Assembly (NCBI GenBank): GCA_963575745.1
Contig: CAUYUJ010009536.1
Coordinates: 1 to 33,750 of the forward strand
Direction of reading: 5' to 3'
From: Prorocentrum cordatum
Taxonomy: Eukaryota; Sar; Dinophyceae; Prorocentrales; Prorocentraceae
DNA length: 33,750 bases
The notes beneath the pieces are model-generated. The model saw nothing but the letters and a program-made list of their open reading frames with translations. It did no database searches and had not been told where the DNA came from. Positions 9,501 to 16,479 of the stretch are shown piece after piece. Position 1 is the stretch's first letter; every line of letters begins with the position of its first letter. Both the position numbers and the translations under genes were made by a program.

Positions 9501-12500
9501 GTCGGTGGCCTGAGCTGCGGCGGCTTCGTGAGTCGGCGGGTTGCCAGAGGCCGCGCCGCTTGTGGGGCCGTCTCGCGGGGACGGGCTGGTCGACCGTGGC
9601 GTGACAGACGAGGCTCGCGATACCGCGGCAGTGACTTCAATGATGGCGGCGGTGGTGGCGGTGGTGACATCGGCGACTGCGGCGGCAACTGCAGCGGCGT
9701 AGTGTTCCTGTAGCAGCGGGTGTCGAAGGGGATGCACGTACTGGCTCTCGGGGTCGTCGGGATGCGATCGCGGAAGCGTGTGTGGGGCCTCATCGCGCGG
9801 GCTCCTGATCGGTTGGCAACAGCGGAGGCACCACTGGGCCGTGGGTGAGTCCAGGACGCGCGCACAGATGCGGGCTCCTACGTGTCCGACGGCTCCTTGA
9901 GCGAGAAGTTTGGCGCCGACCAGGAGGAGACCGCAAACCACTCCGCCTGTGGCGATAGCTCCGAGTTTGCCGCTGGCCCTTTTCAGGGCGCCCCAGAGGC
10001 CAGACCCGACTGCGCTGGCTCCGCCCGAGACAATGTCTCTGAGTTTGGCGCTGGTCCACTTGAGAAGACCCCACAAGGCGGGCGCGGCGTCGTAGGCTAT
10101 TGTGCGTCGGGGCGTAGTGGACACGGATGGGCCTGGTGCCGCAGCTTCACGGCGTCGTCGCTGCCGGTAGCTGGGGTCTCGGCTCGGTGTCGGCAGGCAC
10201 CCGTCGATCTGGTCCTGGTACGGCATGGCTACCAAGATGGCGTACGTGACCACGAAGAGGCAGATGAGACAGCCGCAGCGTCGAGAGGCCGCTGCGCTGT
10301 GCGGGGCCTCATGGGAGACGCTGGCGTCGGGGTCCGCGTCCTCGATGGGATCGTTGTCGAGGCCAGCCTGCCAGTGGTCGACGGGGCTGGAGTTGGAGTC
10401 AGTCGAGTTAGCTCGGCGGACAAGGGTGCGGGACGGGGTCCTGCCACCTGAGGTCTGAAGACGCCCAGGTCCAGCCAATGCTGCAGCGGGGCTGAAGCCG
10501 CCACTGCGCGGGCTGGTGGGAGCTGGCGGTGCGGTGGCATGGCCTGGCTCGTCGACGACGGTGGCACCTTCGGCGTCGCTGAGCTGTGCGCTGTGGTCGG
10601 CCTGGGCCGAGTTGTTGGGCGCACTGCTACGCGACCGGGAGCGCCCTGTGTGGGGGTCGCTGTCACGGTCGCGCTGGGCAGCGTCACTTGGCGGTGGCGT
10701 GCCGTCGGGGTCCTGGGTTTCCGTGTCGTGGATGGAGTCGTTCTGGCTATCGTCCGACACGTGGAACGAGTCCAGGGATATGTTGCTGATATCGCTGGCA
10801 GCTGCGTGCTGGAGCAGAAGCGGTTCAGCGTCGGCCGCGGGCTGGTCACCCGTGGCGTTTTGGGCGGGGAGGCCAGCGGGCGGTGGTAGGTTTAGCGGTT
10901 CCATCGGTGCCGCGGCGAGCTCCGCCTCGACAAGCGGCTGCAGGTCTGGCGGGTGGTGCGGGATCGCATCCACGAGATACGCCAGGGCGTCTTGGTCGGG
11001 CGGAGGGAGGCCTCTTGGCAGCAAGGCGTGGGCCCGTGAGAGGTATGGCGGCAGTGGTGCCGCGAAAGCCTCAGGGCCGACGAGCTGGGCACGAGCGCAC
11101 TGGTATTCCAGAAGGAGGCCAAGGTAACGGGTGGGGTACTCGTGGCTGCCCTGAATACGAGTGAGGTTGCGGTTGGTGCGCTGTCTGTCGGGGCCCGCTC
11201 TGTGCCAGATATCCTCGCACATGTCGACCGCGGTGCGGTGTCGCAGGGCGTCGTTTTTCTCCGCGGAGTCCTCCTGGAAAAGGTGGTCGTACTGTGGCAG
11301 ATGGAGCGTCGCCAGGACGTGCGGGACGCAGTCCTCGAGCCATGCCCAGTAAACGTCCTGATGGTCCTCACCTGGTGCCCACGCCGCGGCGCACGGGATG
11401 AGCCGTGCTCGGATGTTCATCAGGTGCCAGAAGGCGGGGTCCTCATCAGGTTCACCCCTGGCGCACAGAGGGGAAGCGGGACTCGCTGTGTTGCTGGTAG
11501 TCAGGCCGTGTGCGTGGGTGCTAAGCACGGCCATAATTAGCAGCCCACATAGCGTGTTGGGCTCCACGGTGATGCACAGGTAGGGCACGAGGAGCCAGAT
11601 GGCTCGCAGCGAGGCGCCTGTGGTCTGTGGGGGCCACGGTGGAGCCGTCTGCGGCGCTGGCTCAGCGGCGTGGTTTCCAGCGTGGCACGGCCCACCGCTG
11701 TCAGTAATGTCGAAGCTGTCAGGTCGGCACGCTGTGGGGGTGCGACACTCTGGAGGGTACACGGTGCGACGTACGGCGGCAGGCGTCGTGGTCGGTGGTA
11801 ACTCTCGCAGGTGGTCGTGCGCGGCGTGCGTTGCCTCATGCGGGGGCGGTGGCAGCCAGGGCACTGCAGCGGGGCTGAAGCCGCCACTGCGTGCCTGGGC
11901 CTTGCCAGCGGCCCTGTCGAGGATATGCTGCACGACGGTCGAGGACAAGCTGAAGACAGGGTGCCATCGAGGATATGCTGTACGACGGTCGACCGCAGGC
12001 GTCGTATTGAGTGATGGTAGCCCTCGTAGCTGAACTTGCATGCGGTGCGAGGCGTGGCCGGAGGACGCAGGAGTCAGCTCAGCTGCGGCAAAAACGGCGG
12101 TCGACTGCGATGCATGTGTCGTAGTTGACGAGGGCGTGCTCGTAGGAGACGTGCTGGTACTCGGCGTAGGCATAGTAGTAGCCGTCGAAGTCCCAGGGGG
12201 GCAGCGCGTGGGGCAGGGCCCCTGGTGCTGCTCAGGCCAGGCGCTCGCGGGGGCGCCCAGCAGCCCGGTGCCGCACGGACCAGCGGCGGCGGTGCTGTTC
12301 ACGATCGGGTCCAAAATGGCGCTGTGATCGTATTTGTAGATGCTGTCATCGTAAAGGTAGAAGAACGTCCTACGCTCCGCATGTCGCAGGAAAGCCTCTC
12401 CTCCGTGCTGGGGCGCACCGCCTGAAGACGGGTGTGCTCCAGCCAGCGAGGGGAGGGCCAGGCCGCAGGCGAGGCGCCGCATGATGGCGAGGCCTGGCGG

Positions 12501-12743
12501 GCGGCGCGAGCGATGAGCCGAAAGCTGCGTGGCAGCACACGTCCTCATACACCCCTGAATGCTCATGTACATCGCTACAATCACGCCCCCTGCAAGACTA
12601 CGGGTGTCCCTACACCAGAGAGCTTGCGCGTGCTGCTGCCAAAACAGACATGAGGTAACAAGAAAGAGATACGACGCGAAGAGGGGAGCGGTGCCTCTGA
12701 AGGCGCTTCCTCGGAGGGCTGAGGCGGGCTCTCTGAGGCACCT
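6543..12743 (-). CDS. Very long unknown protein region (2,066 codons) with hydrophobic segments, ART-like region and Cys-rich module
   Basis: Same frame as the upstream ORF, open from just after its TGA to a TAG at 6,543-6,545. The first ATG is at 12,572; a GTG at 12,584 is not a convincing eukaryotic start. In residues counted from 12,584: hydrophobic segments near 325-358, 765-786 and 880-900; two copies of an amphipathic unit (LWGxLK..S.KL..I..GG) near 835-880; a possible ADP-ribosyltransferase-like region at 1,200-1,290; a Cys-rich module at 1,698-1,775; long Ser/Pro/Asp-rich linkers. I recognise no complete family. Both sides of the TAG look like ordinary protein, so this frame probably once continued into the endonuclease linker. 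Membrane segments in a LINE would be unusual. Six dispersed hairpins lie inside. Confidence 0.6.
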   Translation of the reverse strand, partial: RCLREPASALRGSAFRGTAPLFASYLFLVTSCLFWQQHAQALWCRDTRSLAGGVIVAMYMSIQGCMRTCAATQLSAHRSRRPPGLAIMRRLACGLALPSLAGAHPSSGGAPQHGGEAFLRHAERRTFFYLYDDSIYKYDHSAILDPIVNSTAAAGPCGTGLLGAPASAWPEQHQGPCPTRCPPGTSTATTMPTPSTSTSPTSTPSSTTTHASQSTAVFAAAELTPASSGHASHRMQVQLRGLPSLNTTPAVDRRTAYPRWHPVFSLSSTVVQHILDRAAGKAQARSGGFSPAAVPWLPPPPHEATHAAHDHLRELPPTTTPAAVRRTVYPPECRTPTACRPDSFDITDSGGPCHAGNHAAEPAPQTAPPWPPQTTGASLRAIWLLVPYLCITVEPNTLCGLLIMAVLSTHAHGLTTSNTASPASPLCARGEPDEDPAFWHLMNIRARLIPCAAAWAPGEDHQDVYWAWLEDCVPHVLATLHLPQYDHLFQEDSAEKNDALRHRTAVDMCEDIWHRAGPDRQRTNRNLTRIQGSHEYPTRYLGLLLEYQCARAQLVGPEAFAAPLPPYLSRAHALLPRGLPPPDQDALAYLVDAIPHHPPDLQPLVEAELAAAPMEPLNLPPPAGLPAQNATGDQPAADAEPLLLQHAAASDISNISLDSFHVSDDSQNDSIHDTETQDPDGTPPPSDAAQRDRDSDPHTGRSRSRSSAPNNSAQADHSAQLSDAEGATVVDEPGHATAPPAPTSPRSGGFSPAAALAGPGRLQTSGGRTPSRTLVRRANSTDSNSSPVDHWQAGLDNDPIEDADPDASVSHEAPHSAAASRRCGCLICLFVVTYAILVAMPYQDQIDGCLPTPSRDPSYRQRRRREAAAPGPSVSTTPRRTIAYDAAPALWGLLKWTSAKLRDIVSGGASAVGSGLWGALKRASGKLGAIATGGVVCGLLLVGAKLLAQGAVGHVGARICARVLDSPTAQWCLRCCQPIRSPRDEAPHTLPRSHPDDPESQYVHPLRHPLLQEHYAAAVAAAVADVTTATTAAIIEVTAAVSRASSVTPRSTSPSPRDGPTSGAASGNPPTHEAAAAQATDAEASEARERTLDGDGVHGAPDDEADASNARGSSSDMDTQPPRRRARHASPARPQAPSCPGTPHPALWPPTRNLRSTIQRDPAVPVPPTSILTFLYQNGFALGNSGVTTEDIEDALRLYDHPRFTHDPTLQALAPWTDIMQRPPNRLIWVLEDSGGNSGETIFPYLTWDLRAPTPDTPTVFWHGTRGDLAARLAFNGGHLLPGPRREAKGRTATTVDRTYVGVHPSLAAWYAVPPHPPRSLEDDTLAWGPIALWMCEATKPPRGENWHNFVNGEAHGARLIYPRVLGLLIRMDWCAPTEAASRCRALPHTCGMGDCTHALHIAGFDHPDLREAAEARNQEAKIWRRLDTAAAWPPPQALYSPEAARAWATQHYDTEAATRADPNQPRPRASLRKLQLDPQPLIDLVYTATAQAVPERWQSDVRAPRPSGSSPGAASGPSHTSQPGAALGHSPDRSPTASGANDRRTPSLISAAAALARGHARSRRSASRSSRQSGGNSASDSSDIDTWEHIETEVEPTAYHVLAFHVRDVRSRVNAPGVEVWLDPGEHHDGAYLPWGATVVGHRVTDPAVAGRDGWVILHHDHGDTTTRLWAPTQVHVKADDSWRTVMIAADLGPQWIERHADDARLPAEVVRTTGQSWFADVWPLWDRPRPHPDDAVTNEQAFPPLPGRWICLQCRFQCCQYCAARRNTQLGTSGQPTCPDCSLSGLRAPMDWSTDCSCNSWTCVYSTDDRAADTCCLSSRCPHPPRPHSLFDVRATGMPPHILARQYGNAPAQHDLMEPPRAPSGPGGEPPQPGQAGYQGQWYLPPRPRRVPKQGLPDGTRRPPGFTGTGMPEEPSPDQPLWKEGYVLFGPHQALKEDFIFNKAVRRPYSLAITNMYRDLVTVRTVCESIAERIHTTRTRWRDVVLYWDAEGGPGPQALDYDMRLSDAMVSRATTEAELNHDRSNRGSFCLYGPAHQRAVNITVLPEPQNIDFVEHARRYSPDG
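7133..7163 (+). other. Dispersed tetraloop hairpin E5, inner stem changed
   Basis: The inner stem is GCC/GGC (7,143-7,145/7,150-7,152), the reverse of the usual GGC/GCC, around TGAA (7,146-7,149). Bulged G at 7,153. Outer stem 7,136-7,142/7,154-7,160 has 7 pairs including one G-T wobble. The compensatory inner-stem change supports a real structure. Confidence 0.7.
7255..7495 (-). other. Cys-rich, probably zinc-binding module in the long ORF
   Basis: Near residues 1,698-1,775 there is a dense run of CxxC pairs: CLQC, CCQYC and CPDC, then CSCNSWTC and CCLSSRC. The spacing suggests two or more zinc sites, RING-like or a treble clef, but I cannot match a named family. It lies between the ART-like region and the Pro-rich stretch before the endonuclease, and could bind nucleic acid or another protein. 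Confidence 0.45.
8203..8227 (+). other. Dispersed tetraloop hairpin E6, loop TGGA
   Basis: GGC-TGGA-GCC at 8,210-8,219, the only copy with a changed loop base. Bulged G at 8,220, perfect 7-bp outer stem 8,203-8,209/8,221-8,227. Further pairing with the adjacent CGCG on both sides is possible. Confidence 0.75.
8700..8975 (-). other. Possible ADP-ribosyltransferase-like (H-Y-E) domain inside the long ORF
   Basis: Around residue 1,208 (counted from 12,584) the protein reads FWHGTRGDLAARL, followed by GPRREAKGRT, then GVHPSLAAWYA near 1,257 and ALWMCE near 1,282. A His in a WHGTR-type strand, a Tyr in a following segment and a later Glu is the residue order of the H-Y-E group of the ART/PARP/KptA fold. 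The match rests on a few residues and spacing read by eye, so it is a hypothesis. The alternative is a lineage-specific domain without that activity. Confidence 0.3.
10446..10470 (+). other. Dispersed tetraloop hairpin E7
   Basis: Inner stem GTC/GAC (10,453-10,455/10,460-10,462) around TGAA, bulged G at 10,463. Outer stem 10,446-10,452/10,464-10,470 has one A-C mismatch that becomes a G-U pair on the transcript strand. It sits 12 bases from E8, the only close pair. Confidence 0.75.
10483..10507 (+). other. Dispersed tetraloop hairpin E8
   Basis: GGC-TGAA-GCC at 10,490-10,499, bulged G at 10,500, GG/CC, one C-A mismatch (U-G on the transcript strand), then a 4-bp stem 10,483-10,486/10,504-10,507. 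A 28-base stretch here is identical to E9, the closest pair of copies. Confidence 0.8.
11856..11898 (+). other. Dispersed tetraloop hairpin E9, longest stem
   Basis: GGC-TGAA-GCC at 11,873-11,882, bulged G at 11,883, GG/CC, C-A mismatch, 4 bp at 11,866-11,869/11,887-11,890, a bulged T, 5 bp at 11,860-11,864/11,891-11,895, then 3 more (11,856-11,858/11,896-11,898). About 17 pairs in all. Confidence 0.85.
12408..12442 (+). other. Dispersed tetraloop hairpin E10
   Basis: Inner GCC/GAC (12,420-12,422/12,427-12,429; the middle pair is U-G on the transcript strand) around TGAA, bulged G at 12,430. Uninterrupted 12-position outer stem 12,408-12,419/12,431-12,442 with two G-T wobbles. Confidence 0.8.
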
Positions 12744-15239
12744 TCAATACGGGTCCTGGGTGGCCCGACCCTTGTCCTTGCCTTTGTCGGCCCCTGGGGG
12801 CCCCGTCCCTGGGGTGGCCTGGCCTGGCTGGTCGGTCGCACTGCAGGCTGCCGCGGGCTCGGCGGCCGCTGCGGCTTCCTCCTTCTTAGCTTCCAGAGTG
12901 GCCGCTTGTGGCAGGTGGATGGTGCCTCCCGTGAGGTGCCCGAGGAGGGTCTGGATGTCGCCGCGCAGTGCAGCGGCGTCGGCGGTTGCCGTCTGTTGCT
13001 GGGTGACGACGGTGGCAAGCCCCCGTTCCAGCCCTGAAACGTGCTCCGTGAGTGTGGCCTGGGAGGAGAGAACGCCCGCAAGCTGCACCTGCATGTTATC
13101 CACCGTGGTGGCTAGTAGCTCGTGCTGCTGTTCCATGTGCTGGATGCGGGTCGTGGCAGCATCGGGCGGTTTAGAGGCCGATGCGAAGCGCTCGCCGAAG
13201 GTGTTGAGTTCGTGGGAGGCCTCGCTGTATTCATCGCCTGATGAGAGGATCTCGACGTCAACGACGTCACCTGGTACTTCGGCGGCTGTGGCAGCGGCGC
13301 CTTCGGTGTGGCCCCCTCCTTCCGCCGCCGCCGTGCCAAGCCAGGGGTCGTGGCCACCTGGTCCTGGGGCGGCCGTCGGTTCAGCGGCTCCGTCCGTGCC
13401 GTGAGGGGGCGCAGAAGAGCTGCGGCCTGGGGCGCGGGGTGGCCTTGCGGGCGGCGTGGCGTCACGTTTCCCGCTGGAGGAGCGGTGGCGCTTGGCTAAA
13501 GGCTCCTCCTTGGGGGTCAGGAGCGGTGCGACGCCCTTGCCTTTGGGCGTGGCAGTCATGAGGTCGTGGAGGTAGGGGCTCTGGGCCGCTTTGGTGAGGA
13601 GTGTGCCGGTGGCGGGGCTGAAGCCGCCACCACCGGCTGGCGGCGTCGCAGGCTCTGTGATGGTGGTAGGCGTGACGATGGTAACGTTGTCCCGCTTCGG
13701 CGCCACCTCAGCCAGCGGGGCCTCGGCGATGCTCCACGGGATGGAGCACCCCGCGACCTGCACCGTATAGGTGAGTGGGGGCCGATGGGCGCGCACTAGG
13801 GCAAACTGGGCCGCAGTGGCTGGGTCCCAGGCGGTGTGGTAGACCTCACAGTCCCATTTGACGGACGGGCCCGTGAGAGTCTTGGCGAGCTGGGTCAGCG
13901 TGGCGTGGCGTGCCGCAATGCCAGTGATGCGGTAGCGCGTCTTGGCGAGGGAGGCCTCGCAGCCGCGGATGCTGACAGCAGCGGCCTTGGCGACGTCAGA
14001 CCCCCGCGGAACACGGATCCCCAGCAGGCCTGACTTGCCGTGCCTGACGACTCCCAGGGCCTTGAGCTCCACCGACTTCTGGAACGCGTCTGCCATCGTG
14101 ATGGGCTGGTCCTCAGGGAACCACACGGTCTGATACTTGTCGGCGGTGGGCTCGTCTGCACCTACGTTGCTGAGGTCGTAGGTGGCACCGAGTTGCCCTG
14201 ATCCCGCCAGGACCTTGTCGACCGCTTGGAGACTGACGCCGAAGGTGGCAGCCAGGGACCTCTTTCCGACGCCCGATCCAAACCTGCCTAGGCTTTTGCA
14301 GGGTTCGAGGATGGTGACGGCTTTAAAGTTGCCGTGGAAGAGGGCCTTGAAGGTGTCCTGGAGCTGGCCATCGAGCTCCTGGCGGCGAGCGTCTTTCTTG
14401 GACTCCTTGTGCTTTTGGCGCGCCTTGTCCTGTGGAGCGGAGTCGCCTCGAAAAGGGCCCTTGGTGCGTGGACCACCGTTCACGGGGGCACCTCCCGAGA
14501 ACTGGTCCTCGAAGGCCTGGTGCATGGAGGGGACTGTGGCAATGGCCTCGGTCTCGTGTATGGTCGCCCGAATCCAGCAGACGTGGTCGGCGGGGTCGAT
14601 GGTGGCGACGGCTACCTTTTCCGTGCAGGCGACCTCCTTGGTGCCCAGCTGGTACACGATCACGGGGACGTGCGTGTGGACCACTTTGGGCGCCTTGGGG
14701 TGGCGCTTCAGGACGGGGACGGCGAGCTCGGTACCGACGTAGTTGTCGTTTTTCGGGCCCATGACAGCAATCGCGAGCTGGCCCGTGGCTCGCTTGCCCT
14801 GCCCGAGGTGGTGTTGCAGCAGCCGTTCGCCACTCTCGAAGTCGTGGAGGCTGATGCTGGGCTTGTACGTCTTGCCGTCGTCAGGCGAGGTGGGTTCGGC
14901 AAGAACAGGGACCTTCCAAAAGGCAAGGTCCAAGGCGATGAATTGGGTGTCCGCAGCCTGAAGACGTGCGGAGCCCGATGGTGGGTGCGATGTGTCACCG
15001 CCAGTGCGCTTTGGCTTGCTGCGCTGGTAGTGGTCGAGCGTGTAGCTGATCTGGTTGGCGGCGCACATGCGGATAAGGGCGCTGCCAAGCTTCTTCGTGT
15101 TGGACTTGTGCATGTCGTACTTTGCCTGGAGCTCGTCCGCGTTCAGTTCGGCTAGCCCGTTATAGGCGGCCGTGGGGCGGTCAGACCCCGCTTGCCTGAA
15201 CGCTGCGATGCAGCCTGCTTGCGTTGAAGGAGGGACCCT
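12744..15239 (-). CDS. ORF1-like protein of the giant retroelement with C-terminal coiled coil
   Basis: An open frame of 831 codons. The first ATG is at 15,113 (789 residues), but the frame is open 42 codons further upstream and that extension looks like ordinary protein, so the true start or an upstream exon is uncertain. The N-terminal 450 residues look globular and I do not recognise a family. A Lys/Arg-rich stretch lies near residues 220-250. The middle is Pro/Ala/Gly-rich. About residues 655-730 form a heptad-like Gln/Leu/Val region predicted to be a coiled coil. By position and coiled coil it resembles LINE ORF1 proteins, which bind RNA and trimerise; that role is inferred. It ends at a TGA, and the same frame is open directly afterwards, so this could be a natural ORF end or a nonsense change. 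Two dispersed hairpins (14,950 and 13,605) lie inside it. Confidence 0.6.
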   Translation of the reverse strand, partial: RVPPSTQAGCIAAFRQAGSDRPTAAYNGLAELNADELQAKYDMHKSNTKKLGSALIRMCAANQISYTLDHYQRSKPKRTGGDTSHPPSGSARLQAADTQFIALDLAFWKVPVLAEPTSPDDGKTYKPSISLHDFESGERLLQHHLGQGKRATGQLAIAVMGPKNDNYVGTELAVPVLKRHPKAPKVVHTHVPVIVYQLGTKEVACTEKVAVATIDPADHVCWIRATIHETEAIATVPSMHQAFEDQFSGGAPVNGGPRTKGPFRGDSAPQDKARQKHKESKKDARRQELDGQLQDTFKALFHGNFKAVTILEPCKSLGRFGSGVGKRSLAATFGVSLQAVDKVLAGSGQLGATYDLSNVGADEPTADKYQTVWFPEDQPITMADAFQKSVELKALGVVRHGKSGLLGIRVPRGSDVAKAAAVSIRGCEASLAKTRYRITGIAARHATLTQLAKTLTGPSVKWDCEVYHTAWDPATAAQFALVRAHRPPLTYTVQVAGCSIPWSIAEAPLAEVAPKRDNVTIVTPTTITEPATPPAGGGGFSPATGTLLTKAAQSPYLHDLMTATPKGKGVAPLLTPKEEPLAKRHRSSSGKRDATPPARPPRAPGRSSSAPPHGTDGAAEPTAAPGPGGHDPWLGTAAAEGGGHTEGAAATAAEVPGDVVDVEILSSGDEYSEASHELNTFGERFASASKPPDAATTRIQHMEQQHELLATTVDNMQVQLAGVLSSQATLTEHVSGLERGLATVVTQQQTATADAAALRGDIQTLLGHLTGGTIHLPQAATLEAKKEEAAAAAEPAAACSATDQPGQATPGTGPPGADKGKDKGRATQDPY
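13605..13637 (+). other. Dispersed tetraloop hairpin E11
   Basis: GGC-TGAA-GCC at 13,616-13,625, bulged G at 13,626, GG/CC, one C-A mismatch (as in E8 and E9), then a perfect 8-bp stem 13,605-13,612/13,630-13,637. Confidence 0.85.
14950..14972 (+). other. Dispersed tetraloop hairpin E12
   Basis: Inner GCC/GAC around TGAA (14,956-14,965), bulged G at 14,966, perfect 6-bp outer stem 14,950-14,955/14,967-14,972. First copy in transcript order. Confidence 0.75.
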
Positions 15240-15242
15240 TCA

Positions 15243-15470
15243 GCAGCAGGGCGCGTGGGACGGGAGCTCGGAGGCTGCTTTGAAGAGTGACGGCGCTCCG
15301 GCTTCTTGGGGGCCATTGCTGCGGGCACTCTGGTGCGGAGAGGTGACGCGAATCAGTAGGGTCCTGCTGGGGCCCCTCCGGTCTCGCGAGGCCTGGGAGT
15401 CTGACTCCGAGGCGGGGCGCTTCGCGTCGTAGCTGCGGTCTGAGTGCAGAGCACTCTCGAGCCGAGACTA

Positions 15471-15474
<4 letters not shown>
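15243..15474. other. Region upstream of the giant retroelement ORFs
   Basis: GC-rich, non-repetitive sequence between the retroelement's first open frame and the GA microsatellite. It may be the element's 5' untranslated region. A minus-strand frame is open through it but contains no domain I recognise. Confidence 0.3.
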
Positions 15475-16353
<879 letters not shown>

Positions 16354-16411
16354 GATGCGCCGCAAACGCGCCGCGCATGCGGGCGTCTCGCTACGCGACC
16401 ACCGCGCGGGG
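16354..16411 (+). repeat. 58-bp dispersed duplicate, copy 1
   Basis: About 90% identical (six differences) to 16,759-16,816. Starts GATGCGCCGC and ends in ACCGCGCGGGG. The copies are 405 bases apart, with a degenerate TTCCTGG array between them. Confidence 0.85.
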
Positions 16412-16479
16412 GGTGGGTTGGTGGGTGGGTGTGTGGGTGATCGGCATAACAAAATATTGAGCAGCTTTCTCGTAGTCCG

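Larger units (their letters stand above)
1..15240 (-). mobile_element. Giant LINE-like (non-LTR) retroelement, decayed, left end outside window
   Basis: Minus-strand coding runs almost without interruption from a TGA at 15,240-15,242 to the window edge. The order is coiled-coil protein, very long unknown region, Pro/Ala-rich linker, APE-type endonuclease, reverse transcriptase, CCHC finger, RNase H. That order is characteristic of LINEs with a C-terminal RNase H. No LTRs, integrase or protease were seen. Breaks: TGA at 12,744 (possibly a natural ORF end), TAG at 6,543, a frame change somewhere in about 5,500-6,000, TAG at 4,513, a one-base slip near 2,622, TGA at 2,270, and a frame change near 1,665. 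About 5,000 codons lie in the window, unusually long for a LINE. Whether everything from 15.2 kb down is one element is inferred from shared strand and frame and from the hairpin family found only here. Confidence 0.8.

Noticed and set aside
12690-12715. TGAA between GCC and GGC near 12,700
   Set aside because: The loop would be six bases (TCTGAA) and the outer pairing needs a bulged T and extra mismatches; it does not fit the family.
1-15240. Stop-codon reassignment to explain in-frame TAG and TGA codons
   Set aside because: Both TAG and TGA occur, and there are frame changes as well, so mutation or assembly error explains the pattern better than a changed code.
1-15240. LTR retrotransposon or bacterial operon interpretation of the long minus-strand coding run
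   Set aside because: No integrase, protease or LTR pair was seen; the endonuclease-RT-RNase H order with a CCHC finger is that of LINEs, and the surrounding satellites are eukaryotic in style.
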